Shown: positions 1 through 13,114, counted from the first letter of the stretch. The stretch is 64,000 nt of DNA from Chrysomallon squamiferum (GCA_012295275.1 CM022670.1:32699938-32763937); one strand, 5' to 3'. A program made the numbers and translations. The notes: a model not told the origin generated them from the sequence alone.

Positions 1-97
1 ACTTTATATATCGAATTCCAACAATAAGTAAATTATGTATCAATTGATAATAGATAAGATGTGATTTTAGAAGTATATAAAATACAAATTAACATAC

Positions 98-563
98 CTG
101 ACTTAACAAACTTGGCACTGTTTGTGTTACCATATATGTCCAGCAGTAACCACAGTGGTTGATTTGTTGGTAGGTTGGATAGGAGAACTCCTTTATGCTC
201 TCCATCTACAAAAAGTTGGAGCTGACCAGCTTGTGTTATATAGAATGTCACTTTAGAACCTGTTGAGATGAAATTTTCGTTCAATGACCTGACCCAATAG
301 CCCTCCTTTTCAGTAAGATCTGGATATGCATATTTAGGAATATCATCTTCACTGAGAGTCTCTGGATTGACTGTTGTTAGTCCTATCCGTACAGCCCCAC
401 TCCATGCTGTAATGCATGAAAGCTCCACAGAATATCTTTTACCAATGCTAACTGGCTCTTGTCCAAACACAATTCCATTACAGAAGTGTGCTTCTGTCCT
501 TGTAGCCCGCAGTTTATCACTGGACAGTGAGACAGCCTTCCCATGAACATGGTGAAATTTCAT
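98..563 (-). CDS. Neuralized-family NHR-domain protein, first coding exon (partial)
   Basis: This exon encodes about 155 residues that form almost one complete Neuralized homology repeat (NHR). Visible NHR landmarks are FHHVHGKAVSLS at residues 3-14, FCNGIVFGQEPV, AWSGAVRIGLTT, IPKYAYPDL and QPLWLLLDIYGNT. NHR domains bind protein partners, and in Neuralized and NEURL1/3 they sit upstream of a RING E3 ligase domain; in NEURL2 they precede a SOCS box. The chosen ATG (563-561) has an in-frame TGA eight codons upstream and the NHR starts at residue 3, so it is probably the true start. The exon ends at a CAG/GTATGT donor in phase 1 at 98. Later exons, which would show a RING, SOCS box or further NHRs, lie outside the window, so the exact paralogue cannot be named. 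Confidence 0.85.
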
Positions 564-878
564 CTTGTAGAACTCATCAGTTCTTCAAATTCATCCATTC
601 TGACTTCATTATCTTTTGCAGTTAGGTGCATGGCTAAATTAATCAATAGTAATACACATCTTTAACAAAACTGCTGCCACAGGTGGAGTTATAACACAAA
701 CAAAAAACAGTGGTCGATGATAATCAACAGAATGCTGATCTAAGTAGATAAAACATCAGCAGATTTGAAATGTATTGCTGTACATGCCAATATCAAAACA
801 GATGATGTATAGCTGCCTTTTAAATACATTTTATGTGCCAACTTGAGACAACATTCGTAATTCTTCTATGACAATCAT
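564..878 (-). promoter_or_regulatory. Probable 5' UTR segment with short upstream ORFs
   Basis: Upstream of the NHR start codon, the minus strand runs back to a good acceptor (pyrimidine-rich, TTACAG) just above 878, so the first coding exon probably begins there with an untranslated part. At least two short upstream ORFs are visible. One of 15 codons starts at the 5' edge of this exon, and one of 10 codons ends 19 bases before the main ATG. They could lower translation, but this is inference. Confidence 0.45.
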
Positions 879-3800
879 CTGTAAGAAAAAAAGATATACA
901 TGTAACAGTAGAAAAAAACACAACATTAATCAATAGGATATGGAATACAATCCTTCTTGAGCAAACTAATGCCTATAAAGGATAGGAATTTCTCCAATTA
1001 AATTAGTTACTCAATTTTCAAACATCAAAGTTTCCATTACTACCTTTAGTTTATTTATGTTCCACAAATTATGTTATTTTACAAAAGAATTATTTCTTCT
1101 TCAACAAATATTTATCTATATCTATTTATTTTTTATCTGTTAGGCTTATACTATTACTGATAAATTTAAACTATTTTTTAAATAATCAACTGTTGAAAAA
1201 ATAATAAAAAGAAAACCATACCAATATTACTTTCTTCTACAAAATTCTAATTCAAATGATTAAGTAAAATTGATCTGTTCAAAAATGTTCTTTACCATAT
1301 TATTTTTCCAAGAGCCATTATTTAACCTTACAACCAATACTTGACATATTACATAACATTTTCTTTTGATAGATACTGAACCCATTAAAATTTTCAATAC
1401 AATTCTCCAAAACAGGACAGTTATTTTTAAAGATTACTTAATTTTATTATGCAGTATTAATAAGAACTATAAGTTTATACATGTTCAGGATCAAATTTTA
1501 TATCTTCTATTGATATTGTTAAATAGGAGTACCAAAAGATCAAATGACTTACGCAATTATAATATAGATAATCAAAATGTTAACTAGACCATAAATGAAA
1601 TATCTTTATTAAATATCTATTATGACAAAGACTTTTAATGAAGAATGCTTAAATTGGGAGTGGAAAATAACACTGCTTGAAAGCCTGTGTAATACAAATC
1701 AAGTTCAAGCCGATTAAATGAAACAGGAAGTCTCTTATTTATATAAAAAAAAATACACTTCAAATAACAGTCTTGCTGGTGCATAAATATTTTATCGATA
1801 CACAACAGAGAATACAATTTTTGGTATACAAAGCCTAGCAACACAATTGGATAGTACATATATTGATCTGTTTAAGTAAAGAACATTTTCATTTAAAACA
1901 GTTTACAAACATTTGCAGTTCATGCAGTTTATTTGGGTTGGAGGAAGGAGTTACTGTTGTTATGCCAGTGAAGAAAAAACATTATGATTAATAAACAGTT
2001 TAAGGTGACATTAGGATCTAAATACAATTGTTTGATTATTTATTGTATTAAACATTATATTTATTTATTTATTCATTCATTCATTATTTAGCTTGTTGTT
2101 TTTATTAGTTTCCAAGTCAAATTTACAAAAAATAATAAGAACTTCTTAATCATGAATAAGGCATTGTTTTAAGCATATTCATAAACAATTTTAGAAAAGA
2201 CATCCCACAAAAATGTCATTTTATTACATAATACATTCGATTTCACAAAATTGTTTTGTATATATTACAATTTGAAAAATGCCTAGGTAAATACTTTTTT
2301 ATTTATATATAATTTTATATATTTATTTTCACATTTAATAACACCTATCTATTTATTGTCATTTAAACCATAAAAATTCAATTGTGGACACATTCATTAA
2401 TGCAAGCCTGTCAATGTCAACACATTTTTTAAAATAATTAATTAATACAGACTACCAGTTATTGAACAGGGGATATAAACTTTTTTACCAGTAAATAAAT
2501 AAATAAATAATATATATGAATAAACTTAGTGTTATTTTAATTTCCTATTCAAAGCAACTGTTTTAGTTTGTACAGAAAGGCAGCAGTGATTCTACATCCA
2601 AATGCAAATTCAATTTATATTTGATAAAGAAAATATTCAAATTAACAAGGAGGAATTTAGAATATTCAGATTTAAGCTAGTGACACTTTGGTCAGTTTTA
2701 ATACTTGAACTTAATAATTATTGCATATAAATATATTTTAAAGCAATGATACTTACAATTATTTTTGGCATCTCTAAAACAATTCAATTTATTTCAATTG
2801 TTATTTATTATAATTCTGTTAATAAAAGAATGAATTCATTGGGTTATTTCCATTGTAGCTGATTTGTTTATTAAAGACAATATGTGTGCTTTCCAGTCTT
2901 TGAGAAAGTGGAGTGGTGACAGTGATTTCAGATCATTATGATACCAACAATTTATTCTTGACACTTAATATCTGTTAATAGAAAAATGCTCTAAATTATT
3001 TATTCATCATGTTTCACAACAAATCAATAACTATTAAAATATTCATTAATTATAATTATATAAAAAACAAATTTGACACCTTATAACAATTAATATCAAA
3101 TGGGTTATTATGCAACTATTCATTCATTTGTAATTAGTATTAAAACAAATTATGTCTCACACTTAATAACTGTTAAGTACTATTATAAAGGGTCAAGTTT
3201 TATCATAAATTCATTTAATATATCATTGCAAACAAGCTACAGGACAACAATTTTTTAACTCATTCAGAGTCTTTATAGTTTTTACTAATTCATTCATTAT
3301 ACTTCTAGGTATTAATAATGTGTAATTCCCAAAGTATACACTTTCAAAAAGGTTTCCTACCCCAGCCATATCATCCTTATTATGTTGATAATTAATGTTT
3401 TACAACCAAAATATATGCATTCTTTCACTGTATACACAACTAACCCCCCTGAAGATAAAAATAATGATAATAATAAAAGTATCTTTGGTCTGAGAAACAG
3501 AGAGTCAGACATAAAATTCTGAATGTTTTGTTAATATAATGAACTAGCAGGTCATCTTCTATCAGTTGTCATTGTTGCTGTTGTTGTTGTTATTATTATT
3601 ATTATTATTACATTTAATATTCTGAAAATAATACATGTAGCTTATTAAAAAAAAAAAGTTATTTATATATTTATGTTTAAAGACCTGTTAAAAGCAGTAT
3701 TGTAATACTATGGCAACATCTCAAAATAATAATTATTTTAGCTGTTGAATAATTTCTAAATATATTAATCTAGATAGTAACAATCAATATGATAACTATG

Positions 3801-5106
3801 ATGACTCTGCTGCAGGATATGTTCTACTGCTTTATAAAAATACAATCTTGCTTTATGAAATATAATCTTGCTAAATGTTAATTTTAAAAATGCAGTTAGT
3901 TATTTTTATTCTACTGTTACAGTTATTTTTGCACAGTCACAGATAAAGGATAAACGGTCTGCAAGGAATGTATCTGTGTGGTCAAAATCAAATATACTAA
4001 CACACAGAGTATTTGAAATATTACAAACCTTAAAGCCTGCATATCACGGGGACACATCCAGGTAATAACTTCTAATTACAGCCATTTGAAAAGGTGTAAT
4101 ATCGCAATACCTTCCCTTACAACTAACTAATCTGTGATACACTAGTATAGTAGTAAGTGACTAACTGTGAATTACGTCGCCAGAACAGGTGTGCCTCACA
4201 ACAATTGCTTTAATTAGCATGTTAAAAATGTTCCGTTCAATTAGACTACGCAACCTGTAAATCAAACAACCATTACATAGAATTTAATGACCAGTGGTGA
4301 AAAAAAGGAAGAAGACGAAATTTATTCTATAAATAATGCTTTGCCTTTGCTTTTGGCCATTACAGTTTTCTGCAGGTACTGTAAGTGTAACAAACAGTGT
4401 TGAATCAAAACAAAAACAGATAAACATGTTAATGAAAACCTGAACAAGTCAACTGTTACCTTAACTTGTAGAATACGTCTAAATATACTTACCATCTATA
4501 ATCCATACAAAAAAACAAAAGGAATCAAACATTAAAAGAAAAATATAAGGCCAAATCCAAATCTGTCAAAGCTCTGCATCTCCAAGGTATACGAAACTAA
4601 TTTTTCGATCATGTTGCGCAAACATGCGATACTGAAACAGGATCGTTCTATTTTGTGAGCAATGCAAAAGGAAAAGATCTGACAGTTTGTAGCTCAGATT
4701 ATACCAATATATAACTTCTACAAGAAATAAACTTAACAGTAACATTTAGACATAACGTCTCCAAAAATTGATAATGAATTTATATCGTTGACGCATATTA
4801 TTCGAATTAAACGCTAACTTAAAAAACTAAAATAATATATAAAATAAAAACATTTACAGTACAACTTTACCCTTAGCTTTATTTTCTGATGTTTAAATAT
4901 TATTTCTTTTATTTTATTATAACATTTATACCGTCCCGTTATATACAACATTAATATTTAAGTTCTGTGATATCAATACATACCTTAGACTTAGAGCGAA
5001 TCCATAGTATAACAGTCAGTAGAATACGTGATAAATACGAATATTGATCTACTTGACATGATGAGCATTATGTTTTATTTATTGTTTCTCCACAATTTTA
5101 TTTATT
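879..5106. other. Gene-free AT-rich stretch
   Basis: I see no supportable coding exon on either strand. The stretch would contain the 5' part of the leftward NHR gene (upstream intron and promoter). It holds many short A/T runs and TTTA or TAAA tracts, for example near 2060 and 2497, and GTT/ATT runs near 3580. Confidence 0.5.
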
Positions 5107-5433
5107 CAGGTTGAGAATCCTTTATCCGAAATGCTTGGGATCGGAAGTATTTCGGATTTCGGAGTATTTGGATTTTGGAAAATAAAGAGATAGCATAAGA
5201 ATGGAATCCACGTCTAAATACGAACACATTTATTTTTCATATATAACTTTCATTTACACAGTCTGCATGATTTTTTAAAATAATATTTTTAATAATTTTC
5301 TGCTTAAAATACGGTTTGTACATGCCAAAAAGACTGAAAATAGTAAGATGTTAATATTTCTGCTGCTCGTTAAAGGTTTCGGATTTCGGAGCTAATCGGA
5401 TTTTTTAAATTTCGATAAGGGATCCTCACCCTA
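5107..5433. mobile_element. Non-autonomous Tigger-like DNA transposon (MITE)
   Basis: The left end reads CAGGTTGAGAATCCTTTATC and is mirrored, as an inverted repeat of about 24 bp with a few mismatches, by the right end (reverse complement GGGTGAGGATCCCTTATC). Subterminal ATTTCGGATTTCGGA motifs follow on both sides. This CGGATTTCGGA-rich terminus is typical of Tc1/mariner Tigger-like elements in animal genomes. There is no transposase ORF. The exact right end and the TA target duplication are unclear. Confidence 0.7.
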
Positions 5434-6144
5434 TTCTGTTTAATGTTTTTATTTAATGACAGTTACAAATAGATAGGTAAGAAGAAAAAAACACCTAATA
5501 ATAAACTAATAATAATAATAGTAATAATCATAATAATAACTAAATAAATAAAACAAAATTAAATACTGTCTTAATTTAATATTAAAGTGAAACTAGTTTG
5601 CGTAAGTTGTTTGAAAAAACCAAAAAAAAAAAAAAAAACCCACTTAAATACATTACTGGGCATTTATATAGAAGGGGATGTATCCAGTCCAAACCGTATC
5701 TTAATCGATGCCCCATCTGTTAACAGTATCTAAAGAAGGCGTTCAAGACTAGCAATAAAGCATTAACGGTACAGTATATATATATATATATATATATATT
5801 AAAATCGTTTATTTATCTTTTGATATAATACATTATTCTTTAACATGTACTAACACATTTCAGTATCAATTATTCTGTAACAAACAACATGTAATTCACA
5901 AAACATGAAATAAAATGGAAATATAACATATTTAAAGAAAAAAAAAAAAAAAAAAGCACACAAATCATTTATATAATATACATTTTTCCCCCAGTATATT
6001 ATATTTAATTTAATGTAAAATATTGTTTGTGTTTCTTTATTGTTGTTGTTGTTGTTGTTTGTTTGTTTTGGGGTTTTTTTTGTATTTGTTTATAATGGGA
6101 TCTCATACATCAGCGGTGGAAAATGAAAAAGAATAAGGAACAAG
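5434..6144. other. Upstream region of the CRIF1 gene
   Basis: This segment holds (AAT)n, poly(A), an (AT)n run near 5777-5800 and a GTT/GTTT repeat at about 6040-6068. It should include the promoter and 5' UTR of the gene that starts at 6145. No TATA box can be told apart from the AT-rich background. Confidence 0.35.
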
Positions 6145-7616
6145 ATGGCTGCTTCCATGCATAGCAAATGTTTTCAGCGATTTTATTTCAATTATGTTTT
6201 ACTTTTGAAATGTAGCCGCAGAGGGAACTACCACATATTTTGGGCACCACTTTCTAGTACATCGGGGCCTCTTGCCACAAAAGACGAAGATGAAGAATAT
6301 GACCATATAGCAGCCATACGAAACGTGTCAGGTTTGAAGGGTAACCTTTACAAACGACTTCACAGTGAAATGCCCGAAATTCTTAACAGTTACCAAGAAC
6401 AGCTGCGTTATCAAAGACGACTTTATGCAAAATTTGGTTCACAGTCGGATATAGATCCAAGAATTATGTGGCCAAGCAAAGCGCAACTGGCAGAAATCAT
6501 TGAAGACGAAAAAACATGGGAACCAACACTTGAACAGACACTGGAAATTGTTCGCAACAGAGAGCTCGAAGCAGCAAAGATACAGAGATTGCGGTTTGTT
6601 TTCTTAATAGCATATAAAATGTAATATCTTAGATCCACCCTTTAGGTCTGCCCTATGTTAGCAAAGGTTTTACTCAGTACTTCACTTCCATTTACCAATA
6701 TAGTATTAATAACTTAATCAGTTAATGAAAATACTTTTTTAAAAGTCACATAAAACTGTAAAACACATTCAGTGATTCACTCTAACTTGTCTGTCAACCA
6801 GTTTTGCCTTCCAATCATAATTATATATTCACTTCTTCATCAAATAAGAAAATACTGCAAACATAAACAGCAGCACAAAGTTATATGACAACATATAAAA
6901 TATTAATCATGAGGATATAAAAGAAAATTAAAAAATCTAGAATATTTTTCACTTAATATTATTAAATAAATAGTCTGTCTCAATTAAGTATTTTTCTAGG
7001 TGTAGAAGTTGGTAAATTATGTAAATTTTATTATTCATTTTATTAAATTATTACTGATTTAAAATGAAATCAGTTTGAAAAAAGTCAAAAACACTTTTTA
7101 TTTATTTTGTTTTTTTCATTTTTTCCACCTAGTACAGTAACACAATCTTAATGAAAATAAAATTCAATATGCTCAAATTAATTTGAAAACTTGTAAGATA
7201 CATTCACGTTTTTTTTACTGTTCTGATTTTAGAAAGGCCTTAATGATTGGATAATGAGAACATTTTCCCAATTGTTTGTTTTAACAGGACTTATCTTCTA
7301 TTCTGTATCAATTTTCATTTTCAGTGAAGAGAAAGTGGAACAGAATATGGAGAAAATGTCTAAGTGGATAGATGAATACCACCAACGGAAACAGGCTCTG
7401 GTTGACCAGCAGAAGAAGAGAGAAGATAAGAAAGCCAAATTGCTCGAGGAAGCTCGCGAGTATTTTGGATACCAGATTGATCCTAGAGACAAAAAGTTCA
7501 AGGAGATGTTAGAAAAGAAAGAACTCGAGGAGAAGAAGCTAGCCAAAAAGAAGAAGAAGCAAACCAAGCTGGAAGAGCTGACTGCCAGACTTCAAGCCAT
7601 GACTCAAGAGTCCTAG
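6145..7616 (+). CDS. GADD45GIP1: GADD45GIP1/CRIF1, mitochondrial large ribosomal subunit protein mL64
   Basis: Two exons, 6145-6593 and 7325-7616, joined in phase 2, give 246 residues (human about 222). CRIF1/mL64 sits near the mitoribosome exit tunnel and is needed for insertion of mitochondrially encoded OXPHOS subunits; in vertebrates it was also described as a nuclear cell-cycle regulator. The N-terminus is basic and hydroxylated, as in a mitochondrial presequence. The family signature is clear: LYAKFGSQSDIDPRIMWPS followed by EDEKTWEPTL, then a long charged helix that crosses the splice junction, then YFGYQIDPRDKKFKEMLEKK and a lysine-rich C-terminal helix. The start lies in AACAAGATGG, a good Kozak context. 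A donor GTTTGT is slightly weak. An AATAAA lies 124 bases past the stop. Confidence 0.92.
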
Positions 7617-7739
7617 CAACAGATTTTTTAAATACGTGATAATCTTGAAAAGAATTAGGTTTTTCAATATTTAAGGACATATAAATATCTGTATTCTGTG
7701 GACTAAGTAAATGCTGGATAGTGCTTTTAATTTCAAAAT

Positions 7740-7745
7740 AATAAA
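7740..7745 (+). terminator. Poly(A) signal AATAAA for the CRIF1 gene
   Basis: This is the first canonical hexamer downstream of the CRIF1 stop codon on the same strand. The assignment rests on position only, because AATAAA is frequent in this AT-rich sequence. Confidence 0.5.
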
Positions 7746-8624
7746 TTAAGTTTAAAAAGAAAGAAGTACTTTTAACATATATTACTGTATTGTTCATTTG
7801 CTTTTCTTTTGAAGTATCTGGTCTAACAGAGTTATTGGCCTTACAATACATGACCTGAAATATAAGATTAGTGATATTTTATAAGAGACACTAAATTAAA
7901 TACAAGTTATTGAAGATGTTTTGTGTTGGGTATTTTGTTGTTTTTTACTGCTGCAAAAGAGAGTTTAACTTTAACTAGAAACTGACACCAAAAAAAAAAA
8001 AATTTAAAAAATGAAATAATTAAATGGTAATCTTCCTTTGTTATTATTTATTTATTTTTTACAATTATTATTTTGTTTTTATATTTATATTTAGATAGGT
8101 TAAAAAGAAAGACTAATAACTAAAGTAAATAAGTAATAATAACAATAAAAAAAATATTCTAAACTTGTTAAAGAATAGGAAAGGAATTGCCTTATGTAAT
8201 AAACAGTTGTGACAAGTTGCAGAATAAACTGAATTATATTTATTAAACTAAAACAAAATTCTTCTAGTAAACAATACTTTAAAACAAAAGCTCAAATTTG
8301 TATGGGGTCCATAATTACCACAGAACGGGTAATTAAGTGCATAGTCTTTATAGACATTTTCAATGGATAAAAAATCTGTAATCAATTATCAACTTACTGC
8401 CAAGTCATTCATCCAGCGGATACCACAGTTATATTTTTCTACTAAGGTGTGTTGCCATAATAAATTTGATAATGCTGTCAAAATAATATGACCATGCTAT
8501 TCACCTGGGTGACAAATCATAGTGAAATGTATTCTTTGTGCCCGAATTGTCGCCCTTCCTTCACTAGTGGTTTATCTTTGCCCTGTGAGCTGTGATCATT
8601 CTCCCTTCCCTCACCTCAGTTTCA

Positions 8625-9156
8625 AAGATGCTGGCTTCACTTTATATAGCCTTTTCGGTCGTTACTTATAAATATTTATACATACAGACTCGTGATACTG
8701 TCAGTGGAAAATTGTTGCGGTTTTCCTCTCGGAGCCTTGTTCAGAGTACCAAAATTAATGTGACAAGTAATAACCGATAGTTAAATAATGGCCCTTTGCC
8801 TTTTATATTATCTATTCTTAATAAAATATTAAACTACTATTTTTCAGTAATTTAATTTAAGTAATAATAATAGTAATAATAATAAATTTAAAGATGCTGG
8901 CTTCACTTTATATAGCCTTTTCGGTCGTTACTTATAAATATTTATACATACAGACTCGTGATACTGTCAGTGGAAAATTGTTGCGGTTTTCCTCTCGGAG
9001 CCTTGTTCAGAGTACCAAAATTAATGTGACAAGTAATAACCGATAGTTAAATAATGGCCCTTTGCCTTTTATATTATCTATTCTTAATAAAATATTAAAC
9101 TACTATTTTTCAGTAATTTAATTTAAGTAATAATAATAGTAATAATAATAAATTTA
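8625..9156. repeat. Perfect tandem duplication, two copies of 266 bp
   Basis: The unit begins AAGATGCTGGCTTCACTTTA at 8625 and again at 8891, an offset of 266. I compared both copies base by base by eye and saw no difference, including the internal CTCTCGGAGCC segment and the closing AATAATAATAG run. No TIR or long ORF is visible, so it looks like a recent segmental duplication or an assembly artefact rather than a transposon. Confidence 0.9.
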
Positions 9157-11581
9157 AAAAAAAAGATTTGGGATCGTTTTTGAGGCTGATTATTATGCTT
9201 TTGGTATGAAGCCGAAAAGAATCTTGCTGCCATCTGTTCATGACCGTTTGAATGTCTGTTGTTGCTCATTATTACCATAAACTGGTCTTTTACATAGTTA
9301 GGAAAGCACTTGCAATATAACTAAATATAACAAAGGAAATGAAAGATGTTGTTGAACTAAACATTTCTCAAAGTCGACCTTTTCTGTTCTCTTATTATTA
9401 TTATTACATGTGTGTTATCTTAAAATAAAATGGCTTTATATCTATGTATAAAACTGCTAATATTAATTGAATATGAACCATGATTTTTATGACAATAATT
9501 ATAAATAAATTAATTAAAACCAAATATCGTAAAACAAATCCTGTGGGCCCATGCGGTTTATAATAGTATTAGTTGAATCAATGTAGTTTCCTGATCACAC
9601 AAAGCTGTTATTTGAGTGTATTGTTTTGATATGTGAACTTGTAACATTTCCATGGGAGCATTCAAGGTTTTGACCTTAGTTCTGAGTAACAGACAGTACC
9701 TCTGAATACTGTTTAAAAAGATAAAAATGCAGATAACTCGATATTTAATTTTTCCGCTAATACAACGAATTTGGAAATTATTTATATTTTACCACACTAA
9801 ATTTCTTCTTTTTTTAATCTCCCCCATCCTTTTTCTGCGATTGGATGCGAAAGACATTTAAATATTTTGCAGTGAGTTTCATATTTTAGTTTATTGAAGT
9901 AACTGCACTGATATATATTATTATTTTCTTTTATGTCATTTTCAGTTACTTTTTTTTTTTTGCAAACTAGGTTTATAATTCCCTGTTGAATTTGAGAAAG
10001 AAACATAAGTTTCTGTGAATGGTAAAGAATGGAGTAACGGGGTGTATATGGCTGAAAGAGAGATGGAAATATTAACAATTTATTATTAAACATGTAATAG
10101 TTAAAAAATAACAAAATTCATGTCTAGGTTTTATAGTCTATTAAGTACACACAAGCTTTCATGCATCCCTGAATATGTTATTGCGACCGGAATTGTATTA
10201 AATCGTTTCAAAGCAATGCTTTTCATACAGCATTCTCGTAATTCGTTTCTCGAATATTCGATCTGTAATTATACTAGCCATTAAAAATCAGTCCATTTTT
10301 CTTTTTCTTAGAAAAGTAATAAACTGATTATATCAAATCCTATGATAAATTATTCTCTGAATAGTGATCAATATACAAGACATTATACCTTGATAGATTA
10401 CTTCGATTCTCCAGAAAACAGTTTTGTGCTGTTGCCACCAGTTACCATTAACAGTGTGAATTAAGAAAATAATAAAAAATAGTTATTTATTAATATTAAT
10501 TTATTTTCACAACAAAAGAGAAAGAAGGAACTGATGTTAAAAAAAATAAAAATAAAAATGAACGCTGGTCTGTCTTTGTATAACGATTTTATTCCAAATC
10601 GTACAAATTATTTATAACATCTGAAAAATACCGGTAATAACAAAATAATAAAATTAAATAATTGCTAACCACAGCATAAAAATAATAAATGTTTGTTGTA
10701 ATTATTATAGAAATATACCGTCTGAAATATAAAGAGAAATGTGGTTAACATCTAAAGTTTATTTAATTCTAATATTAGTATAGGTATATCTATTTTATAT
10801 TTATTACAAAAATAAATCAGTGATGATAATGACAATGATAATAATTTTAAAAGTCATTTGAAATATTCAGTGTACATGGTGTGTTATTTTATTATTATTT
10901 TAATTATTATTATTTTTCTTCAATGTAACAGGTTTCGTCTTTAATGTTATATCCTTCGTATTTAAGCCCCACGATACCCTAATTATCTAGGTAACAGACT
11001 GCTAATCCAGCGAACATTTGACCGGAGATGACCCGGATTCAGATTTTCTTAAGTAAGGCCTAATATACACTTAAAATATAAAATAAATACTGGAGGAAAA
11101 ACAAAATTGTATTTAACAGATATAAATTAATATGCAATGCATTTCTAAAGCCGATTTATTACAACTGAGCGACGGTTATGAAAACATAACACTTTCTGTT
11201 TTCTCCTTTTTCTTGAACCTCTATGATTAACTAAACTAAGGTCATTGTAACAAAATCTTATAAAATTTTGTCATCAACATATGATTAGATTGCTGGGTGA
11301 ATAGTTAAACGAAATGATTTATTACATTATCAATTAATAATTAAAAATTGTCCCCAAAATTATGGACGTTAAAAATTATAGTCGCATTCCCAATATTACT
11401 GTTGCAAGTGATATTTTTTTTTTTTTTTTTATTTGCCCTGTGATCCTGTTATCTGATTTTGTCCGTTACCACCAGTGTGCATATTTCATTAATATGCGCC
11501 CCGGAAGTTAAATAAATAAATAAAATTAATTATGTATATGTATGTGTGTGTGTGTGTGTGTGAACACTACTACTACTACTA

Positions 11582-11921
11582 CTACTACCGAACCAATTAT
11601 CCGGACTCCTTTGGTGCCTGAGGCATTCCGGATTTCTGGATTTCTCGGTTTTCTGGTATCAAGGCATCTAAATATATAAATAATTAGGCATAAACATTTT
11701 AAAATTAAAAACATAAAGAAAATGGACCATACACAACTGTGGCGACTCGACACGTAAACAATGCGGCGAGTGAATGAACGCCACGCGGCTCGAAAGAGTA
11801 GTTCCGGCTTGGTGAGGACAACACCCGCGCGCGAGAACTATGAAAATAGCGTTGGGAAAAAATATTCCGGTTTTCTGATCTTTCCGGATTTCAGGACGCC
11901 GGATAATTGGTCCGGTACCTG
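11582..11921. mobile_element. Non-autonomous Tigger-like DNA transposon (MITE), 340 bp
   Basis: The left terminus CTACTACCGAACCAATTATC and the right terminus (reverse complement CAGGTACCGGACCAATTATC) form an inverted repeat that continues through CCGG. A TA dinucleotide flanks both ends, as expected for Tc1/mariner insertion. Subterminal TTCCGGATTTC motifs occur on both sides. No transposase is encoded, and a 66-codon ORF inside it has no resemblance to one. Confidence 0.8.
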
Positions 11922-12220
11922 TAATAATAATAATAATTATAAATATGAATTAGGCTATTAATTTAATCCAAAAATCTACAAATTTTGAGATTCTAAATCA
12001 ACTGAGTTACTGAGTTCAGTGTCCTATTTTCAGTTCTGACGGTTTTCCTTCCTTAATCGTCACTCGTAACTCTTCTTTCTGCCACGAAGAATATGTTCAT
12101 TAATTGCATAGAATAACGAATGAGATCAATTAATTCATATATATCCAGCGGTCCATAGTTCTCACTGTAGTTGACTATAAAGTATATTTAGTCACATAAT
12201 GGACATTCTAAAACACGAAA

Positions 12221-12721
12221 TTAAATTTTCACATAACTAGGACGTCTTGAATGATTACTTCTGTTCGTCAAGATATTATTATTCAGCAAGTTGCACGCCT
12301 CGACCACCCTCTCTGCCGCCTTGAACTTCATCTTTTCAGCGTTTGTAACTGAATTAAGTCCAGACATAGGCCTATGACTCATTGCTGTGTAGCCACGCAA
12401 TTGCGTAAAATCTGTTGGAACGTAACTAACATGAGGTCGGTAAGACGAAGAAAGCTGGGGTTGCCATGCGTTGAACAGATTGTGTATTATTTCTTTCGAA
12501 CTGATAGCTGTTTTCTTTCGACATGATGACGAACGACGACTGTCCGTATCTCTGGATGTCGTTGCTACACTGCTTACATATGGAGATGAACGATCAGTTA
12601 CATGGTCCATGTCATCAACATCGCTGTTTCTCTCGGTGTCTTTATCCGAGTCGTTACCTATATTCGTGTTAATCGCAGGGACTGTTGAATTCTGCTGACT
12701 TCTATTTGCTAGTGAAGGCAT
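12221..12721 (-). CDS. Unrecognised intronless ORF, 166 residues, Ser/Asp-rich N-terminus
   Basis: The ORF lies in a patch that is visibly richer in GC than its surroundings, with CpG-containing codons, so it does not look like a chance ORF. Residues 20-70 are acidic and serine-rich and look disordered (DSDKDTERNSDVDDMD, then DSRRSSSCRKK). Residues 75-145 are more ordered-looking, with IIHNLFNAWQPQ and an amphipathic AEKMKFKAAERVVEACNLL segment. The C-terminus is RRPSYVKI. An in-frame TAA lies just upstream of the ATG, and I found no good splice acceptor near the start. I do not recognise the family. It could be a lineage-specific gene, a retrocopy or a terminal exon of a larger gene. Confidence 0.45.
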   Translation of the reverse strand: MPSLANRSQQNSTVPAINTNIGNDSDKDTERNSDVDDMDHVTDRSSPYVSSVATTSRDTDSRRSSSCRKKTAISSKEIIHNLFNAWQPQLSSSYRPHVSYVPTDFTQLRGYTAMSHRPMSGLNSVTNAEKMKFKAAERVVEACNLLNNNILTNRSNHSRRPSYVKI

Positions 12722-13114
12722 ATTAAATTAAAAAATATATAGATTAGTCACAGCTCTGTGTACTTGTAAGTTACACTTATCACAAGGTAAGTTTACGAGT
12801 TAAGTAAATAAGTTCACAAATAATTAAGTTTGAAAGGTCTCCGTTTCAGAAATGTTATCGTACTTATCCAACCAACACAACTTCATAGAAACGAAAAATC
12901 CAAAAGTACACTGCAAATGTATGTTCTGTACGGTACCACTGGGGTTTTTTTCTGAGTTATTCAGACAGGTTCGTGCGACCCAGTGAAATAAGAAAGTTTA
13001 CAAAAGGTTCCACACAATCCTCTTAATGAAGTCTTTACCGATTATCACACACTTCAGTACTGCGTGGATACAAATTCCTTACTCTGTATGTGCTTTATGC
13101 TACACCTTCTTGAA

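Larger units (their letters stand above)
7746..12220. other. Gene-free stretch with repeats
   Basis: I find no convincing coding exon. The interval contains a 266-bp tandem duplication and a Tigger-like element, both listed separately, plus microsatellites: a GT run at 11544-11562 and CTA/ACT repeats at 11567-11588. Several poly(A/T) runs are also present. Confidence 0.5.

Noticed and set aside
3868-4065. 65-codon plus-strand ORF ending near a CAG/GTAATA donor-like site
   Set aside because: The peptide is not recognisable and there is no partner exon in phase nearby.
8592-8780. 62-codon ORF inside the first copy of the tandem duplication
   Set aside because: The second copy carries most of the same frame, so the ORF only reflects the duplication. 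Its composition gives no hint of a protein.
9797-10114. 105-codon minus-strand ORF
   Set aside because: No family resemblance, AT-rich composition and no splice or Kozak support.
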